Position numbers and translations under genes: made by a program. From Pseudoalteromonas luteoviolacea S2607 (GTDB lineage Bacteria > Pseudomonadota > Gammaproteobacteria > Enterobacterales > Alteromonadaceae), in the NCBI RefSeq assembly GCF_001625575.1, contig NZ_AUXV01000002.1, forward strand, positions 124,001 through 188,000: a stretch of 64,000 bases of DNA, written 5' to 3'. Shown here piece by piece: positions 27,099 to 37,300 of this stretch (within the stretch, counting starts at the first letter, position 1; the number at the start of each line of letters is the position of its first letter). Under the pieces are notes generated by a model, which was given only the letters and a program-made list of their open reading frames with translations, searched no databases and had not been told where the DNA came from.

Positions 27099-27116
27099 TG
27101 TAAAATTATCTATACA
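27099..27116. promoter_or_regulatory. Strong TyrR box candidate upstream of hpd
   Basis: TGTAAA-N6-TATACA matches the TyrR consensus in 11 of 12 positions. It lies between the terminator of the peptide transporter gene and hpd, about 350 bp before the hpd start, and tyrR itself is in this window. Confidence 0.55.
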
Positions 27117-27140
27117 TTTTATTGAGGGAATATAAAAAAA

Positions 27141-27163
27141 CCGCGCTATATGGCGCGGTTTTT
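27141..27163 (-). terminator. Terminator of peptide transporter gene
   Basis: ACCGCGC and GCGCGGT form a perfect stem flanked by A and T runs on both sides, so it can stop transcription from either strand. It lies about 20 bp after the transporter stop. Confidence 0.9.
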
Positions 27164-27182
27164 AGTAAATTTTATTTGCGGT

Positions 27183-28619
27183 TTATTGTCTTTCACCGCT
27201 CACTTCAAGCTCTTTTTCTAGATAGTGCTCTTGTGTATGAGGCTCGTTATCACCTTCTGCGCCATGCATCCAGTCAACAAGCTTGTTGCTTAGTAAGTAC
27301 ATTGCAAGTGCTGATAGTAATGCGGTTGCACCTAAGCCAATGAAGATGCCCATTGCATTATTCATTGCTTCTTGTCCTTCGCCCAAGAAAGAGCCTACAA
27401 AGCCTGCGATCTTATTAGCAACGGCGGTACACAGGAACCAGATCCCCATAAGTAAAGAAGCAAGACGTAGTGGTGCTAATTTACTTACCATAGAAAGACC
27501 GATTGGAGACAAGCATAGCTCACCAAGCGTGTGGAAAAGGTAAAATAGTACTAACCACATCATGCTAATTTGTAATGTTTGGCCAGGCTCTGCGCTTTCA
27601 GTCATAAGCGCTAACATCATTGTAAGGAAGCCAAGTGCTAAAAACACGAGACCTATGGCGAATTTAACTGGTGAATTAGGCTCTTTTTTATCTAGCTTAA
27701 GCCAAATCATTGCGACAATTGGCGCAAATATAATAATGAAAATAGAGTTCAAAGATTGGAACCAAGAAGCTGGGATCTCAAAGCCCATTAACATACGATT
27801 AGTATAGTCATTGGCAAACAGGTTCATTAAGCCGCCCGCCTGCTCAAAGCCCATCCAGAAGATGATACTGAATACAGACATAGTGAAAATAACGCGGATT
27901 CGATCTTTTTCTACTTTGGTCAACGGTTCTTTAGTGCCTGACGCTGATTGCTGTTGTGAGAGCTTCGCTGATGGTACAACACCGATGTCACCTAAGTATT
28001 TTTGACTTAAAAGCATCTGCATGACAACTGAAATCACCATACCGATACCCGCGGCAACGAAACCAGCCTGCCAGCTAATAACGGCGGCGACATAACCTGC
28101 CACTAGTGGACCTAGGGCGCCACCCATGTTGATACCCATGTAGAAGATAGTAAATGCACCGTCACGGCGTTTATCGCCTTCTTCATACAGATCACCAACC
28201 ATAGTAGAAATATTTGGCTTGAATAAACCGTTACCAATACATAGTAGTGTTAAGCCAATATAAAAAACGTTTTCTTCTTGGCCTGCAACAATGCTATGAG
28301 GAATACCCATAATAAAGTGGCCTGCAGCCATGAGAATACCACCAATGATGATGGCTTTACGCTGTCCGAGTACGTTATCTGCTAGCCAACCACCGAACAA
28401 AGGGGTCAGGTATACAGCCATTGTAAATGTACCATATAGGCTTAATGCGTCTGCATTAGTCCAACCAAAACCGCCATTTTGTACTTGCGCTACTAGATAA
28501 AGTACTAAGATTGCACGCATGCCGTAGTAGCCAAATCGCTCCCACATTTCCGTGCCGAAAAGCAAGAATAGGCCTTTAGGGTGACCTAGGATCTCGCCTC
28601 GATTAGGTAATGAATTCAT
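27183..28619 (-). CDS. POT family proton-dependent peptide transporter
   Basis: A 478-residue inner-membrane symporter of the PTR2/POT (DtpA/DtpT) family that imports di- and tripeptides with protons. Family marks: HPKGLFLLFGTEMWERFGYYGMRA at the N-terminus (ExxER motif region with EMWERF), GGWLADNVLGQRKAII, and the PTR2 signature FTIFYMGINMGGALGPLVAGY in segment 5. About 14 membrane segments, as usual for bacterial POT proteins. It ends in a strong terminator and so is not part of the hpd transcript. Peptide uptake and tyrosine breakdown could be linked nutritionally, but no shared regulation is seen. Confidence 0.92.
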   Translation of the reverse strand: MNSLPNRGEILGHPKGLFLLFGTEMWERFGYYGMRAILVLYLVAQVQNGGFGWTNADALSLYGTFTMAVYLTPLFGGWLADNVLGQRKAIIIGGILMAAGHFIMGIPHSIVAGQEENVFYIGLTLLCIGNGLFKPNISTMVGDLYEEGDKRRDGAFTIFYMGINMGGALGPLVAGYVAAVISWQAGFVAAGIGMVISVVMQMLLSQKYLGDIGVVPSAKLSQQQSASGTKEPLTKVEKDRIRVIFTMSVFSIIFWMGFEQAGGLMNLFANDYTNRMLMGFEIPASWFQSLNSIFIIIFAPIVAMIWLKLDKKEPNSPVKFAIGLVFLALGFLTMMLALMTESAEPGQTLQISMMWLVLFYLFHTLGELCLSPIGLSMVSKLAPLRLASLLMGIWFLCTAVANKIAGFVGSFLGEGQEAMNNAMGIFIGLGATALLSALAMYLLSNKLVDWMHGAEGDNEPHTQEHYLEKELEVSGERQ

Positions 28620-28850
28620 GTTTTCTTCCTAAACTTAATCATAATGTGTTTTGTGGCCTTAATATTATTGGTGAGTTAATACAGCTTTATGAAGCCAAAT
28701 TAGCGCACACTTTGAACGGGTGGCCAGTTCCCAAATTGCTTACACGCAAAGTAAATGTTGACTAACTATGCATGAAAAGCGAGTCAGTATACCCAGCGGA
28801 CAGACTTTGGGGAAGCCTTACCAGCTAGGATTAGACGTATTTAGATATAA

Positions 28851-28877
28851 AAAAGCCAGCTCAAAGCTGGCTTTTTT
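28851..28877 (-). terminator. Terminator of DUF642 gene
   Basis: AAAAGCCAGC and GCTGGCTTTT with a 5-base loop form a perfect stem bordered by A and T runs, about 18 bp after the stop of the DUF642 gene. It could act on both strands. Confidence 0.85.
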
Positions 28878-28894
28878 GTTTCAACAAGTTGTGA

Positions 28895-30103
28895 TTAACG
28901 ACAATAATTGTCGACAAAGGTTAAATCGTTAATATGCTCAGGGCCGTCCATGATATAGGTCGCAACCCCAGTATTTGGATTCAATGTATAAATTTTAGCG
29001 TTTTGACCACTTTGGCGACCTGATACATAAAGAGTACCGTCATCTGATATCGCCAAACCTGATGCCCAATTTACACCGTGCTTGCCGATCTCAGTAAGCG
29101 TCATATCAGCAGTGTCTAACGTGTAAAGTGCTTTGCCTGTTAATACATAAAGTACATTGTTATCAGCAGAGTAAGCGATGTCACCATGACTAAAGTCATC
29201 GCCTGCGTACTTCAACTTACCTAGCACTGTTTTTGCACCAGTTGCTAAGTCGTAGTCATACATGTAGGTTTTGCTTGTAGCGCGCAGAGATAAGCCGTCA
29301 TCGCTAATTGCAGAGCGGTATATAGGCCATGACGTCGCATTAGCCACTGCAGATTCCACATTACCATCTAAATCAAGAGACCAAAGCGTAGACGCTTTAG
29401 TTGATTTGTCGTTTTGCTCCATGAAGTACAAGATGCCATCTTTTGAAGCAATATTTGATGCGGTGTGCGATACACCAGAGACTTTGCTATAGGTGCCGTT
29501 TTCCACGTCAAAGTTAAATATATAGCCGTTACCAGCATCGCCAAAATTGTTGATACCAAATAAACCGGTTACACAGTCTGCTGTTACAGATACATTGTCT
29601 AACAGTGCACCATAAGAGTCAGAGGTGCCACTGCCACTAAAGGCAAGTGTGCTTTGCGCAGAGTCTGCTGTGACGGTTACTGTAACATGCTGCCATCCAC
29701 GTGATGTGCCATTTAAATTTGCGACGACTTGACCGTTCCAGCTCACAGTTGCTTGGTTTGTTTGCGCATTGTTTGCGACACGAGGTGAGTAATAAAAACT
29801 GATGACGTAGCGCTTTCCTGCTTCTGTAGCAAGCATCTGGTAAGCACTGTAGTTACTAGTTGAATCTAGCTCTAAGTACTGGCTTCCTTGTTGTGGTTGG
29901 ATAAGCCCCAAACGGTCTGTTTGAATTTCAAAACGAGCGCCGCTTCTTTGCCAGCCTGGTAGCTCATTAAAAAGTTTCCAAGTCCCTGTGATATTACCCG
30001 ATTGTTCAAAAGATCCATTGCTAACTAAATTATTATCAGCTAATGCAGATTGGCTTGCTGTTAATGCGGTGATTAATAAAACAGATGACTTCAATAACTT
30101 CAT
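28895..30103 (-). CDS. Secreted DUF642-like domain protein with propeller-like C-terminus
   Basis: A 402-residue exported protein. Signal peptide ends at SQSALA near residue 22. Residues about 25-177 form a DUF642-like, carbohydrate-binding jelly-roll domain (NLVSNGSFEQSG, PGWQRSG, GSQYLELDST, YVISFYYSPR, GALLDNVSV). The C-terminal half (about 178-402) has repeated short blades with the pattern DDGLSLRAT, ADNNVLYVLTGKALYTLD, DDGTLYVSGRQSG, suggesting a beta-propeller. Two cysteines flank the second half and may form a disulphide. Likely secreted and possibly polysaccharide-binding; no catalytic residues are apparent. It lies alone between the peptide transporter and the large operon. Confidence 0.75.
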   Translation of the reverse strand: MKLLKSSVLLITALTASQSALADNNLVSNGSFEQSGNITGTWKLFNELPGWQRSGARFEIQTDRLGLIQPQQGSQYLELDSTSNYSAYQMLATEAGKRYVISFYYSPRVANNAQTNQATVSWNGQVVANLNGTSRGWQHVTVTVTADSAQSTLAFSGSGTSDSYGALLDNVSVTADCVTGLFGINNFGDAGNGYIFNFDVENGTYSKVSGVSHTASNIASKDGILYFMEQNDKSTKASTLWSLDLDGNVESAVANATSWPIYRSAISDDGLSLRATSKTYMYDYDLATGAKTVLGKLKYAGDDFSHGDIAYSADNNVLYVLTGKALYTLDTADMTLTEIGKHGVNWASGLAISDDGTLYVSGRQSGQNAKIYTLNPNTGVATYIMDGPEHINDLTFVDNYCR

Positions 30104-30210
30104 ACGCTACTCCCAAGTATTACTCAACATCCAATGTTAGTAAATTGTTAATTTATTTGATTGCTTCTAATCTTATTTTCCTAGTTATCGGACCTCAGGT
30201 CAATTAAAAC

Positions 30211-30240
30211 ACAAAAAATGACTGGAATTTATTATTCCAG
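30211..30240 (-). terminator. Terminator of the PGA-like operon
   Basis: CTGGAAT and ATTCCAG form a 7 bp stem with a 5-base loop; on the minus strand it is followed by TCATTTTTTG. It lies about 35 bp beyond the last gene of the seven-gene operon. Confidence 0.7.
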
Positions 30241-30274
30241 CCAGTAATGTTTGGTTAAATTTAGTTAAAAAGTA

Positions 30275-33200
30275 CTACTTTTTTCCTGAGTTCAGCTTTT
30301 TCCGTTTCTGCTGTAGGGCCAGCCAACCAGGCTTTTGGCTACGGTTGAGTGCTGCGAGCACAGCAATCGCTTTTTCCATGGTAATTCGTTGCATGGCGAT
30401 GTCTTTGTAAACCTGTTGAGCGGTTTTTTTACGCTTCACTGCAGCACCAGCATCAAGGAAAGACTCAACAACTTGTAATAAAAACCGCGTTACTCGGTTT
30501 TGTTTTACGTCATCAGTCTCACCCTGCTGATCACCTTCATCACTTTGTAAGCGCTCTTTAAGGTGGGCTATTTCCGCCTGACTAAATTCATTTTGTGCGT
30601 GTGGCAGTTTGCTCAATTGCGCTAAAAAACGATTAAAGTAGTCGTGCTCAATCACGCCAATACCAGAGATTTGCGAGAGTTTAAGTAACCCGGCTCTAAA
30701 TTGTGCCTGACTTATATTTGGGCTTAGAAGCTGGTCACAAGTTTGATGTAAATGATGCCATTTTTGCCAAGCATATACGTAATTTAGTCCAGCGCCTTTG
30801 ATATTTTGCATACCAACAATGAGCTGATGCTGGCCGTCTATCCCCAATTTGGCCAACTTTAATGTGAGCTCATTGGCGTTAATGTAGGGGTTTTCAACCA
30901 AATGTGTACGACTATTCAACAGCACCGTTAATCTATCAGTTAGCGTTTTAGCGTTTGATTTTAAATCTTCAATGGCAACCAATTGGTGTGCCATGTGCCA
31001 ATCAGCGGCGAGTTGCTTTAGTAGTGCTAGTTGTCGCTGGCAGCTCACCTGTTGTTCAAACAAAGTGTCAATTTGTTTTATGTCGTGAAGATCTTGAATG
31101 CCAATTTTGACATCCGGTAATAACGCTGCAAATTTGTCGCACAACATTTGATCAGAAACCAAGCATTTAAATTGCTCTAGCAGTTTGACCAAATCTTCTC
31201 TATCGTTATTTGCCACAATTCGGGCTATACGTGCCTGTAGCGCTTGATTAAAGTACGCTGAAAACCCATCAACGTTAGTGCCAATTACGACAATATGGTC
31301 AAAAATGAGATCTTCTACCAAAATATGTGCAAACACTTTCGTTCGTGCAATTCGGTCATTGCGGTTGTTGATAAGTGCAATAGTTTGTACTTTTGGCTTT
31401 TGGCTTATGCCGAATAGGTTGAGCCGTCGCCAATTTTCAATTGTCGCGAGTCGCTCATTGGCCGACATACTGTTGACAAATGATTGTGTCAGATTACCAA
31501 TGGGGGCTTGTTCAAAATGCTGCAAAACTCCGATATCTGGTACTATTCGCTCAGCTGTTTCTTTATATACGTAGTCTTTGTTGATGCCTATGTACTGGGC
31601 CATTTTACAGACCAAAGCGATGTTGTCAGGGTGCTCCTCGTAAGGGTAAAGAGCGCGAATATCGTCGGTGATTTGAAAGCCGTCTCCCCAGTGAACCTGA
31701 ATGAGTGTCGAGTTTTTGTGCTCCGCGGACTTGTTCAGGACGGGATACATCGTTTGCTCGGCGGTAAAAACTTGAGTGTCGTTACCGATAAACGCAGACA
31801 TCTCACGTGCTACATCCAGGCCTGTTGGCCCTAAAATATCTTCGTGATCAGGATACGCATTTGTTATGGTGGCAAAATTATCATTCATCCAACGGCGTAA
31901 TATCCTTACGTACCTTGGTGTAAGCCCCATACATTCCCATAAAAAGACATCGGCTTTCACAGATTTAGCAAAGGTCAGCACATCACTTTGTTCCCAGATA
32001 CTGGCTTTGTCAAATGGCCTAAATAAAGGCAGCTCATGTTGCTCGCCATCACTGGTAGCGTAAATCATCATAGCTTCACATCCCGTGGTTTTCGTAATGA
32101 CTTTTAAGGCGATGCTGCTAAACAGAGCTGACTTTAGTCGTTCAGTGCCCGATTTGCCGCGCGTCCCCCAGCCCCCAATGGAAATCGGAATGTGCTTTCT
32201 ATTTTTACGAATTTGTTGGCTGACTTTTATATGTCTTGACCAAAAGTACGCCATAAAGGCACAAACAAAAAACACCAGTTGACTAATGCTATTTTGATAA
32301 ATGGAGTACAAATACTCTTTAAACCCCAACCCAATATTGATAAGTGCAGTACTGATAGAGGCCCTTCCAAATAGCTTTTGAATGCCTTGTTCTACAGGGA
32401 AGTGTGCATTGAGGGTGGCACCATAAGGGCTAAATTTAATTGTAAAGCCTAATGCTCTAATAGCTTCAAGGTAGTTTTGTTGCTCAATGTCTCCGCCTTT
32501 ACGCATTTGGTCGAGCGCTGAAAAGCGCAACGAGATATGCCAGTACGCACGCAGGCGTTTCAACAGAGATGGTGGGCGCACAATGGTTAATATCCCGTCG
32601 GGCGTGTAGCTTCTCGCTTCAGGATTAATATTATCTTGGCTCAAAACCGACAGTAAATAGTCGGGTAAGGGTAAATATGGTCGTGATGAATGCTCTTTAA
32701 GGTTATAAAGTGCCTCGCCAGGCACATTTGTTTCACTTATCTCGGCAGTCGAACAGCTTGGTACATATAATTGAGCCGACGGTTTTTTAGCTTGGGTATG
32801 GCTGAAGCTTTGTCTCTTATCCGTACTGGGTGTAAAAAACTCATGCCATATACGCCAAAAACGCCGACCTTTTGAAGTGCCGAGCTTTATTTGCCATTTA
32901 CCTTCTTTTTGGTAGCCATTAAAGTCTTCTTCCGATTGCGCGATAAAACTCAGTGCTCGACCTACGTCATCGATATTTTGGTTTGTCTCTAAAACAGCCG
33001 ATTGATTGAGGCTTATTTGATCTTCAATCGTTACGACCAAAGATTGTAAATAAAAGCTGTTGAGTTGCTCTCGAGTACGTGTGATAAAGCGTCTTACAGC
33101 AATATTGGGCTCCACCTCTAACTGTTTATTGAGTATTTGAATAAACGTCTCAAAGACTTGATCGGGCTCGTCAGTTTCTAACTGCATATTAAGCATTAAC

Positions 33201-34375
33201 CGAGCACTTTGCTCTAAAGCTATACGCTTTATTTCGAAGCTTTCCTCTCCTTGAATACAGTGCTGCCAATGGCGCATTGCAAAGTTGTCTTTGCCAAACC
33301 TCGCCGCAGTCAACTGTTTAATCAAAGTAAAACGAATCGCATCTGCAGTTTCTGAATTGAATCTATCTTCAAGTAACTGTATAGCAAATTCATCTTCATA
33401 ATAGGGCGTACACTCGATAGTTGCTTGACGTACTCTCGGGTAAGGGTGACTGCTCAGCTGCATTATCAATTTTATGTCTGAGTTGGTCAGTTCACGTTGT
33501 TGTACGAGCACACGCGGCAGTGCGATAAGAATAAACAACTGATCATTGTTCTTTGGCTTTTCGGCGTAATCGTTTACTGACTCATCTACCTTTGCCCACA
33601 TAAAACTGCGGATAAAAGTGGGCCTTTGGTGGATGAGAATTTCTAAAATATCGGTTACTGCTAGGTAAGGCGTGTTTTCCGCTTCAAGTAACTCAATGAG
33701 CTGTGCGACCAAATCCGCATCTAGTTCTGGATCTGCACTAAACTCATGGATCAAAGAAACTTGGTTTACCAAGGCGCGAATCATACCATGTCGTATATGA
33801 ACGCTATTGCTGTTCGCCAATAAATGTAAGAAGAAAGGCTGTAAATCTAGCTTTTGCCATGCCGCACTCAGATCGTCTTTACTCAATCGCAAATACCGAT
33901 TTGTCAGTGCGCCAAGCTTTGATATTAAAAACTTTAGGTTTTGTTCGAGTTCTGCCACTTTACTCTGGTAACGTGAAATAACGGCACCTTCGTCAAACCA
34001 CCTTGAGAAAGCGACTTTGTCTTGCTGAAGTTGCAGTCTCGTTGCTCCGAGCTGTTCAGCATATTTGAGTATGTGCAGCTCTTTTTCCGCTTTGAGTTCG
34101 GCTTTGTTTAGCCGTTCTATAAAATTTTTATAATCAGCATCAATTGCCTGTAATTGCCCGTAATGGTTTTCAATTTTATGTCGTAAAAAAGCAATAGTTT
34201 GCAAAAGCTGCCAATAGGACGTTTGCTCATGATCGGGCTTGTTTTTAACCAGTTCCCAGTCGCTGAGTTCGTCAACAAGTTGCTGATATTTGTGTTGGTA
34301 TAGGTTGAGCCAAAACTTTTCAGTGTCAGCAAATAATAAATCTTGGAGTTGATCCCTGAGGGTCTTATCTGCCAT
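30275..34375 (-). CDS. CapB/PgsB-like Mur-ligase-type polymer synthase with HEAT-like N-terminal half
   Basis: A 1366-residue protein, three times longer than known PgsB/CapB (about 400). The first ~690 residues are mostly helical, with HEAT-like repeats (for example SSHPYPRVRQATIEC), and contain no known catalytic motif. A membrane segment (about 692-712) is followed by a PgsB-like core: P-loop GTRGKSGT (737-744), KTTGCEAMMIY, the WECMGL patch, and TNAYPDHEDILGP near residue 843, matching the DHxDxxG signature of PgsB. A final ~270 residues are helical and Lys-rich at the end. PgsB joins glutamates by gamma-amide bonds using ATP at the cytosolic membrane face; here the substrate may be glutamate or another amino acid. 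The 11 bp overlap with the barrel gene upstream puts it last in the operon. Confidence 0.85.
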   Translation of the reverse strand: MADKTLRDQLQDLLFADTEKFWLNLYQHKYQQLVDELSDWELVKNKPDHEQTSYWQLLQTIAFLRHKIENHYGQLQAIDADYKNFIERLNKAELKAEKELHILKYAEQLGATRLQLQQDKVAFSRWFDEGAVISRYQSKVAELEQNLKFLISKLGALTNRYLRLSKDDLSAAWQKLDLQPFFLHLLANSNSVHIRHGMIRALVNQVSLIHEFSADPELDADLVAQLIELLEAENTPYLAVTDILEILIHQRPTFIRSFMWAKVDESVNDYAEKPKNNDQLFILIALPRVLVQQRELTNSDIKLIMQLSSHPYPRVRQATIECTPYYEDEFAIQLLEDRFNSETADAIRFTLIKQLTAARFGKDNFAMRHWQHCIQGEESFEIKRIALEQSARLMLNMQLETDEPDQVFETFIQILNKQLEVEPNIAVRRFITRTREQLNSFYLQSLVVTIEDQISLNQSAVLETNQNIDDVGRALSFIAQSEEDFNGYQKEGKWQIKLGTSKGRRFWRIWHEFFTPSTDKRQSFSHTQAKKPSAQLYVPSCSTAEISETNVPGEALYNLKEHSSRPYLPLPDYLLSVLSQDNINPEARSYTPDGILTIVRPPSLLKRLRAYWHISLRFSALDQMRKGGDIEQQNYLEAIRALGFTIKFSPYGATLNAHFPVEQGIQKLFGRASISTALINIGLGFKEYLYSIYQNSISQLVFFVCAFMAYFWSRHIKVSQQIRKNRKHIPISIGGWGTRGKSGTERLKSALFSSIALKVITKTTGCEAMMIYATSDGEQHELPLFRPFDKASIWEQSDVLTFAKSVKADVFLWECMGLTPRYVRILRRWMNDNFATITNAYPDHEDILGPTGLDVAREMSAFIGNDTQVFTAEQTMYPVLNKSAEHKNSTLIQVHWGDGFQITDDIRALYPYEEHPDNIALVCKMAQYIGINKDYVYKETAERIVPDIGVLQHFEQAPIGNLTQSFVNSMSANERLATIENWRRLNLFGISQKPKVQTIALINNRNDRIARTKVFAHILVEDLIFDHIVVIGTNVDGFSAYFNQALQARIARIVANNDREDLVKLLEQFKCLVSDQMLCDKFAALLPDVKIGIQDLHDIKQIDTLFEQQVSCQRQLALLKQLAADWHMAHQLVAIEDLKSNAKTLTDRLTVLLNSRTHLVENPYINANELTLKLAKLGIDGQHQLIVGMQNIKGAGLNYVYAWQKWHHLHQTCDQLLSPNISQAQFRAGLLKLSQISGIGVIEHDYFNRFLAQLSKLPHAQNEFSQAEIAHLKERLQSDEGDQQGETDDVKQNRVTRFLLQVVESFLDAGAAVKRKKTAQQVYKDIAMQRITMEKAIAVLAALNRSQKPGWLALQQKRKKLNSGKK

Positions 34376-37300
34376 TAATGTCTTGCTCCAAGAAGTGCGT
34401 TAACTGTAGAGACTCAAATATAATTTCGTCATGTGCAAAGGGGGCAAAACCGGTATTCTGCAGGTTGCCAAGTGTGATTTCTAAGCGCACATTGTGGTTG
34501 TTTCTAAACCAATCTTGTGTCCAATTTAAGCTGATCCAACCCGCGGTGTGTTCGCTAAAGTCAAATAGTGTTTGCCAGCCAATTGAAGTGAGATATTGCC
34601 ATGTTGCGTTGGGGCGATGATCATCCGCGAATACATAGCTGCTACTCAGTCCAACATTAAAAATATGTCCTTGATAATATTGTTGCCAGCTACCGCTAAA
34701 CGTGACGGTATCTAGGCTCGTCCAATCTTCGTTCGATACACTTGACACTTGGCCATTAAATTGACTATCAACCCAAGGTTGATAACGAATTCTATAACCG
34801 GCCTGCCAACCATGCATATGCTGGGCACGGTAAAAGTTATACATATCTTGGCTAATGAGTGGGTCATCAAGATATTCTTGTTTATCAATGCTGGTGTAAT
34901 AAAAGTAGGGTTGCCACCACCATTGATGTCTTACAGATGTATCATCTCGCCAAATTTGGCCGATAGTAGCATCAATATGACTTGTGAGGTGTGTTTCTTG
35001 GCTTGCAGTTGTCTCTTGCCAGCGATTATATAGCCCCACTTCGGAATACCACGGGGAATCATCATCTAACCAGTTGTAGACGCCATCTAGTGACCATGAT
35101 TCATAGCGCAAGTTATTTACGCGATATGCACCTTCGAGTAAATACCAGTGTTGCTTAAAGCGGTTTCTAAGCCGTATACCAATATCGAGTCTATGGGCTG
35201 TTTCTATAGGCTCGCTGGTTTGGAAAATGCCATCTCGATCGTAACTGACAAAGCCTTCAATATGCGTTTTATTGCCGTCGGCATTGATCAATGGTGTATT
35301 AAAATGCCGTGCTAGTCTGTCAAAGTGGAGCTTAGGCCGTTTAAGTGGAATGGGCGTAACAGGCGGTGCTACAGCGATTTTTTGTCGGTTTAAATTGAGC
35401 TGCCAGGTAAAGAGTCTTGCCAATCTCGAGTAGCTATTGGGAATGGTGATGACGCCTGCTGGATAAAAGTCTATCGCCTCTTTTCGCAGGTTGTCTTTAA
35501 TATACTCTATTTTCACCAGTGCATCTTTTTTAAGCGCAGCAGACACAGGCTGTGAGTTGCTCGCATAATAAAATAACTGCCTTTGGTCCAATTCTATATT
35601 TTGCCAATTTTTTTGATTTAGCACTTGCACTTCAACTTGCAAAACTTGCGACAAATAGGGGTTTAGCCAACGAACTTTAACGATACCACTGCCGAGTTCC
35701 GATTGTTGTAAACCGAACGTGCTCACATTGCCCGTAATTGGCCATACCGTTTTTTCGTTCGCGGTCTCTATAGCAACGAGTGCTGCGGCATTTGAAATCA
35801 GCTCCGCATCAGAGAAATGAAACACTAAACGAGTTTGTAGTGACTCTAATGCACTGAAATCTAGGGACAAAGTATGATACGGGCGTATTGTGAGGCCTTT
35901 GGCGTTATCGACTTGTGAGGTATGTCGGCTAATTTGCTCTGCAATACTGCGAGACTCAAGTGCGGATAAATCGACGAGTTGTGTGCCAGCATAGTTCACG
36001 TATTGTTCGGCGGCGACCCAATGCCCGTAGCTTTGAACACGATCATGGAGTTTGGCAAGTTGTGAGGGTACTTGCAATGTACTGAGTTTAGAGAACAACG
36101 CAGTAAACTCATAGTCTTTCAAAGTATTATTTTCGAGTCTGTACAGTGCATTATTGAGCAGTGTGGTCAACGAGTTTAAATTAGTACCAGACTGTTGATG
36201 CAACAGGTTCATAAATGGTGTGCCCAGTTCAAACTGACTCAACTGTTGCGTTGAATATGGGTCAAAATGGGTAGAGTCAAAAACTTGAAGTTGCAAATAT
36301 ACAGGCGTTTTACTGCCGAGTGTGAGTGTTTCTCCGGCTTCCAACGTGATCATGCTACTCGAAGCGATAGAGAGTATATTTTCTTCGTTTGGTGTTTTTA
36401 CTGAGGTTGTTGACAATACATCGCTAAATAAAGGCATAAAATAATTTTTAGCTTGTGTGTCTACGTGTAACCACTTAATGGCATTGTCGCCATCACTTTG
36501 TCCTTCCACACGGGCGTTTACTTTGATATTGACAGGGGAATGCGCTGTTAATGTAAGTGGTGACTCGCCAACTTTAAATGCCTTGTAAGTTGCTGTATCG
36601 CCAATTAATTGGGCTTGTTCAAAGTAACTGAGATCATAATTTGGTAAATCTTCTTGCGAGTACTCTGTGTAGCTAGCATAGCCTAGACCTTGATATAGCT
36701 TGTGGCTTTGTGCAGAAAACAACTTTGTATCATGATCAAGCCATAAGGTCTCTAGAAATTTACCTTGTGCAAATAAGGTGCTTATGACCAACTGTGGGCA
36801 ACCTTTTAAAGAAGCTTTTAAGGCGCATAAGCCTTGAATATTGAAAACCTGATTACTTTGTTGATACCGTTTGAGTAATGCATTTGCAGCAAAGTCACTG
36901 AGCATTTTATCTGGTTGTTGCAGCAGTGCTGACAAATAGCGTAGCACTGCGTTGTCTTGATTTAGCTGGGAAAGGATCTCTAGGCGTAGATGCCAAGCGC
37001 GTAACCTGATTTCAGAATAGGGACTGTTAACTAGCATTCTTAACTTTGGCAACGCTTCAGTCGGTGACTGTTTTACAAGATACTCCACTTCACCTAATTG
37101 GTAGCGCCAATGAGACAATGCTGCTGCACTGCTTTGCTTTGTATCAGTAAACGCATCTGACTCCGATAGCAAAGGTATATTAAACACAGAAAGGCTGTTT
37201 AAATAACTATCTGCTTTTGTTTGTTGTATTTGTGTCAATAGCTTAGTCGTAACTGCACTTTTGTCGCTTAGTTTTTTAGGCTGTGCGTAAAGCAGCTCAT

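Larger units (their letters stand above)
26753..27133. promoter_or_regulatory. hpd upstream region with TyrR boxes
   Basis: This AT-rich region holds no gene. It carries a strong and a weak TyrR-box-like element (listed separately) and must contain the hpd promoter, which I could not place because of the AT richness. Confidence 0.6.

Noticed and set aside
30275..34375. Cyanophycin synthetase, folylpolyglutamate synthase or a plain Mur ligase as identity
   Set aside because: GTRGKSGT with DHEDILG, a preceding membrane segment, and CapC- and CapA-like neighbours fit the CapB/PgsB branch better than those enzymes.
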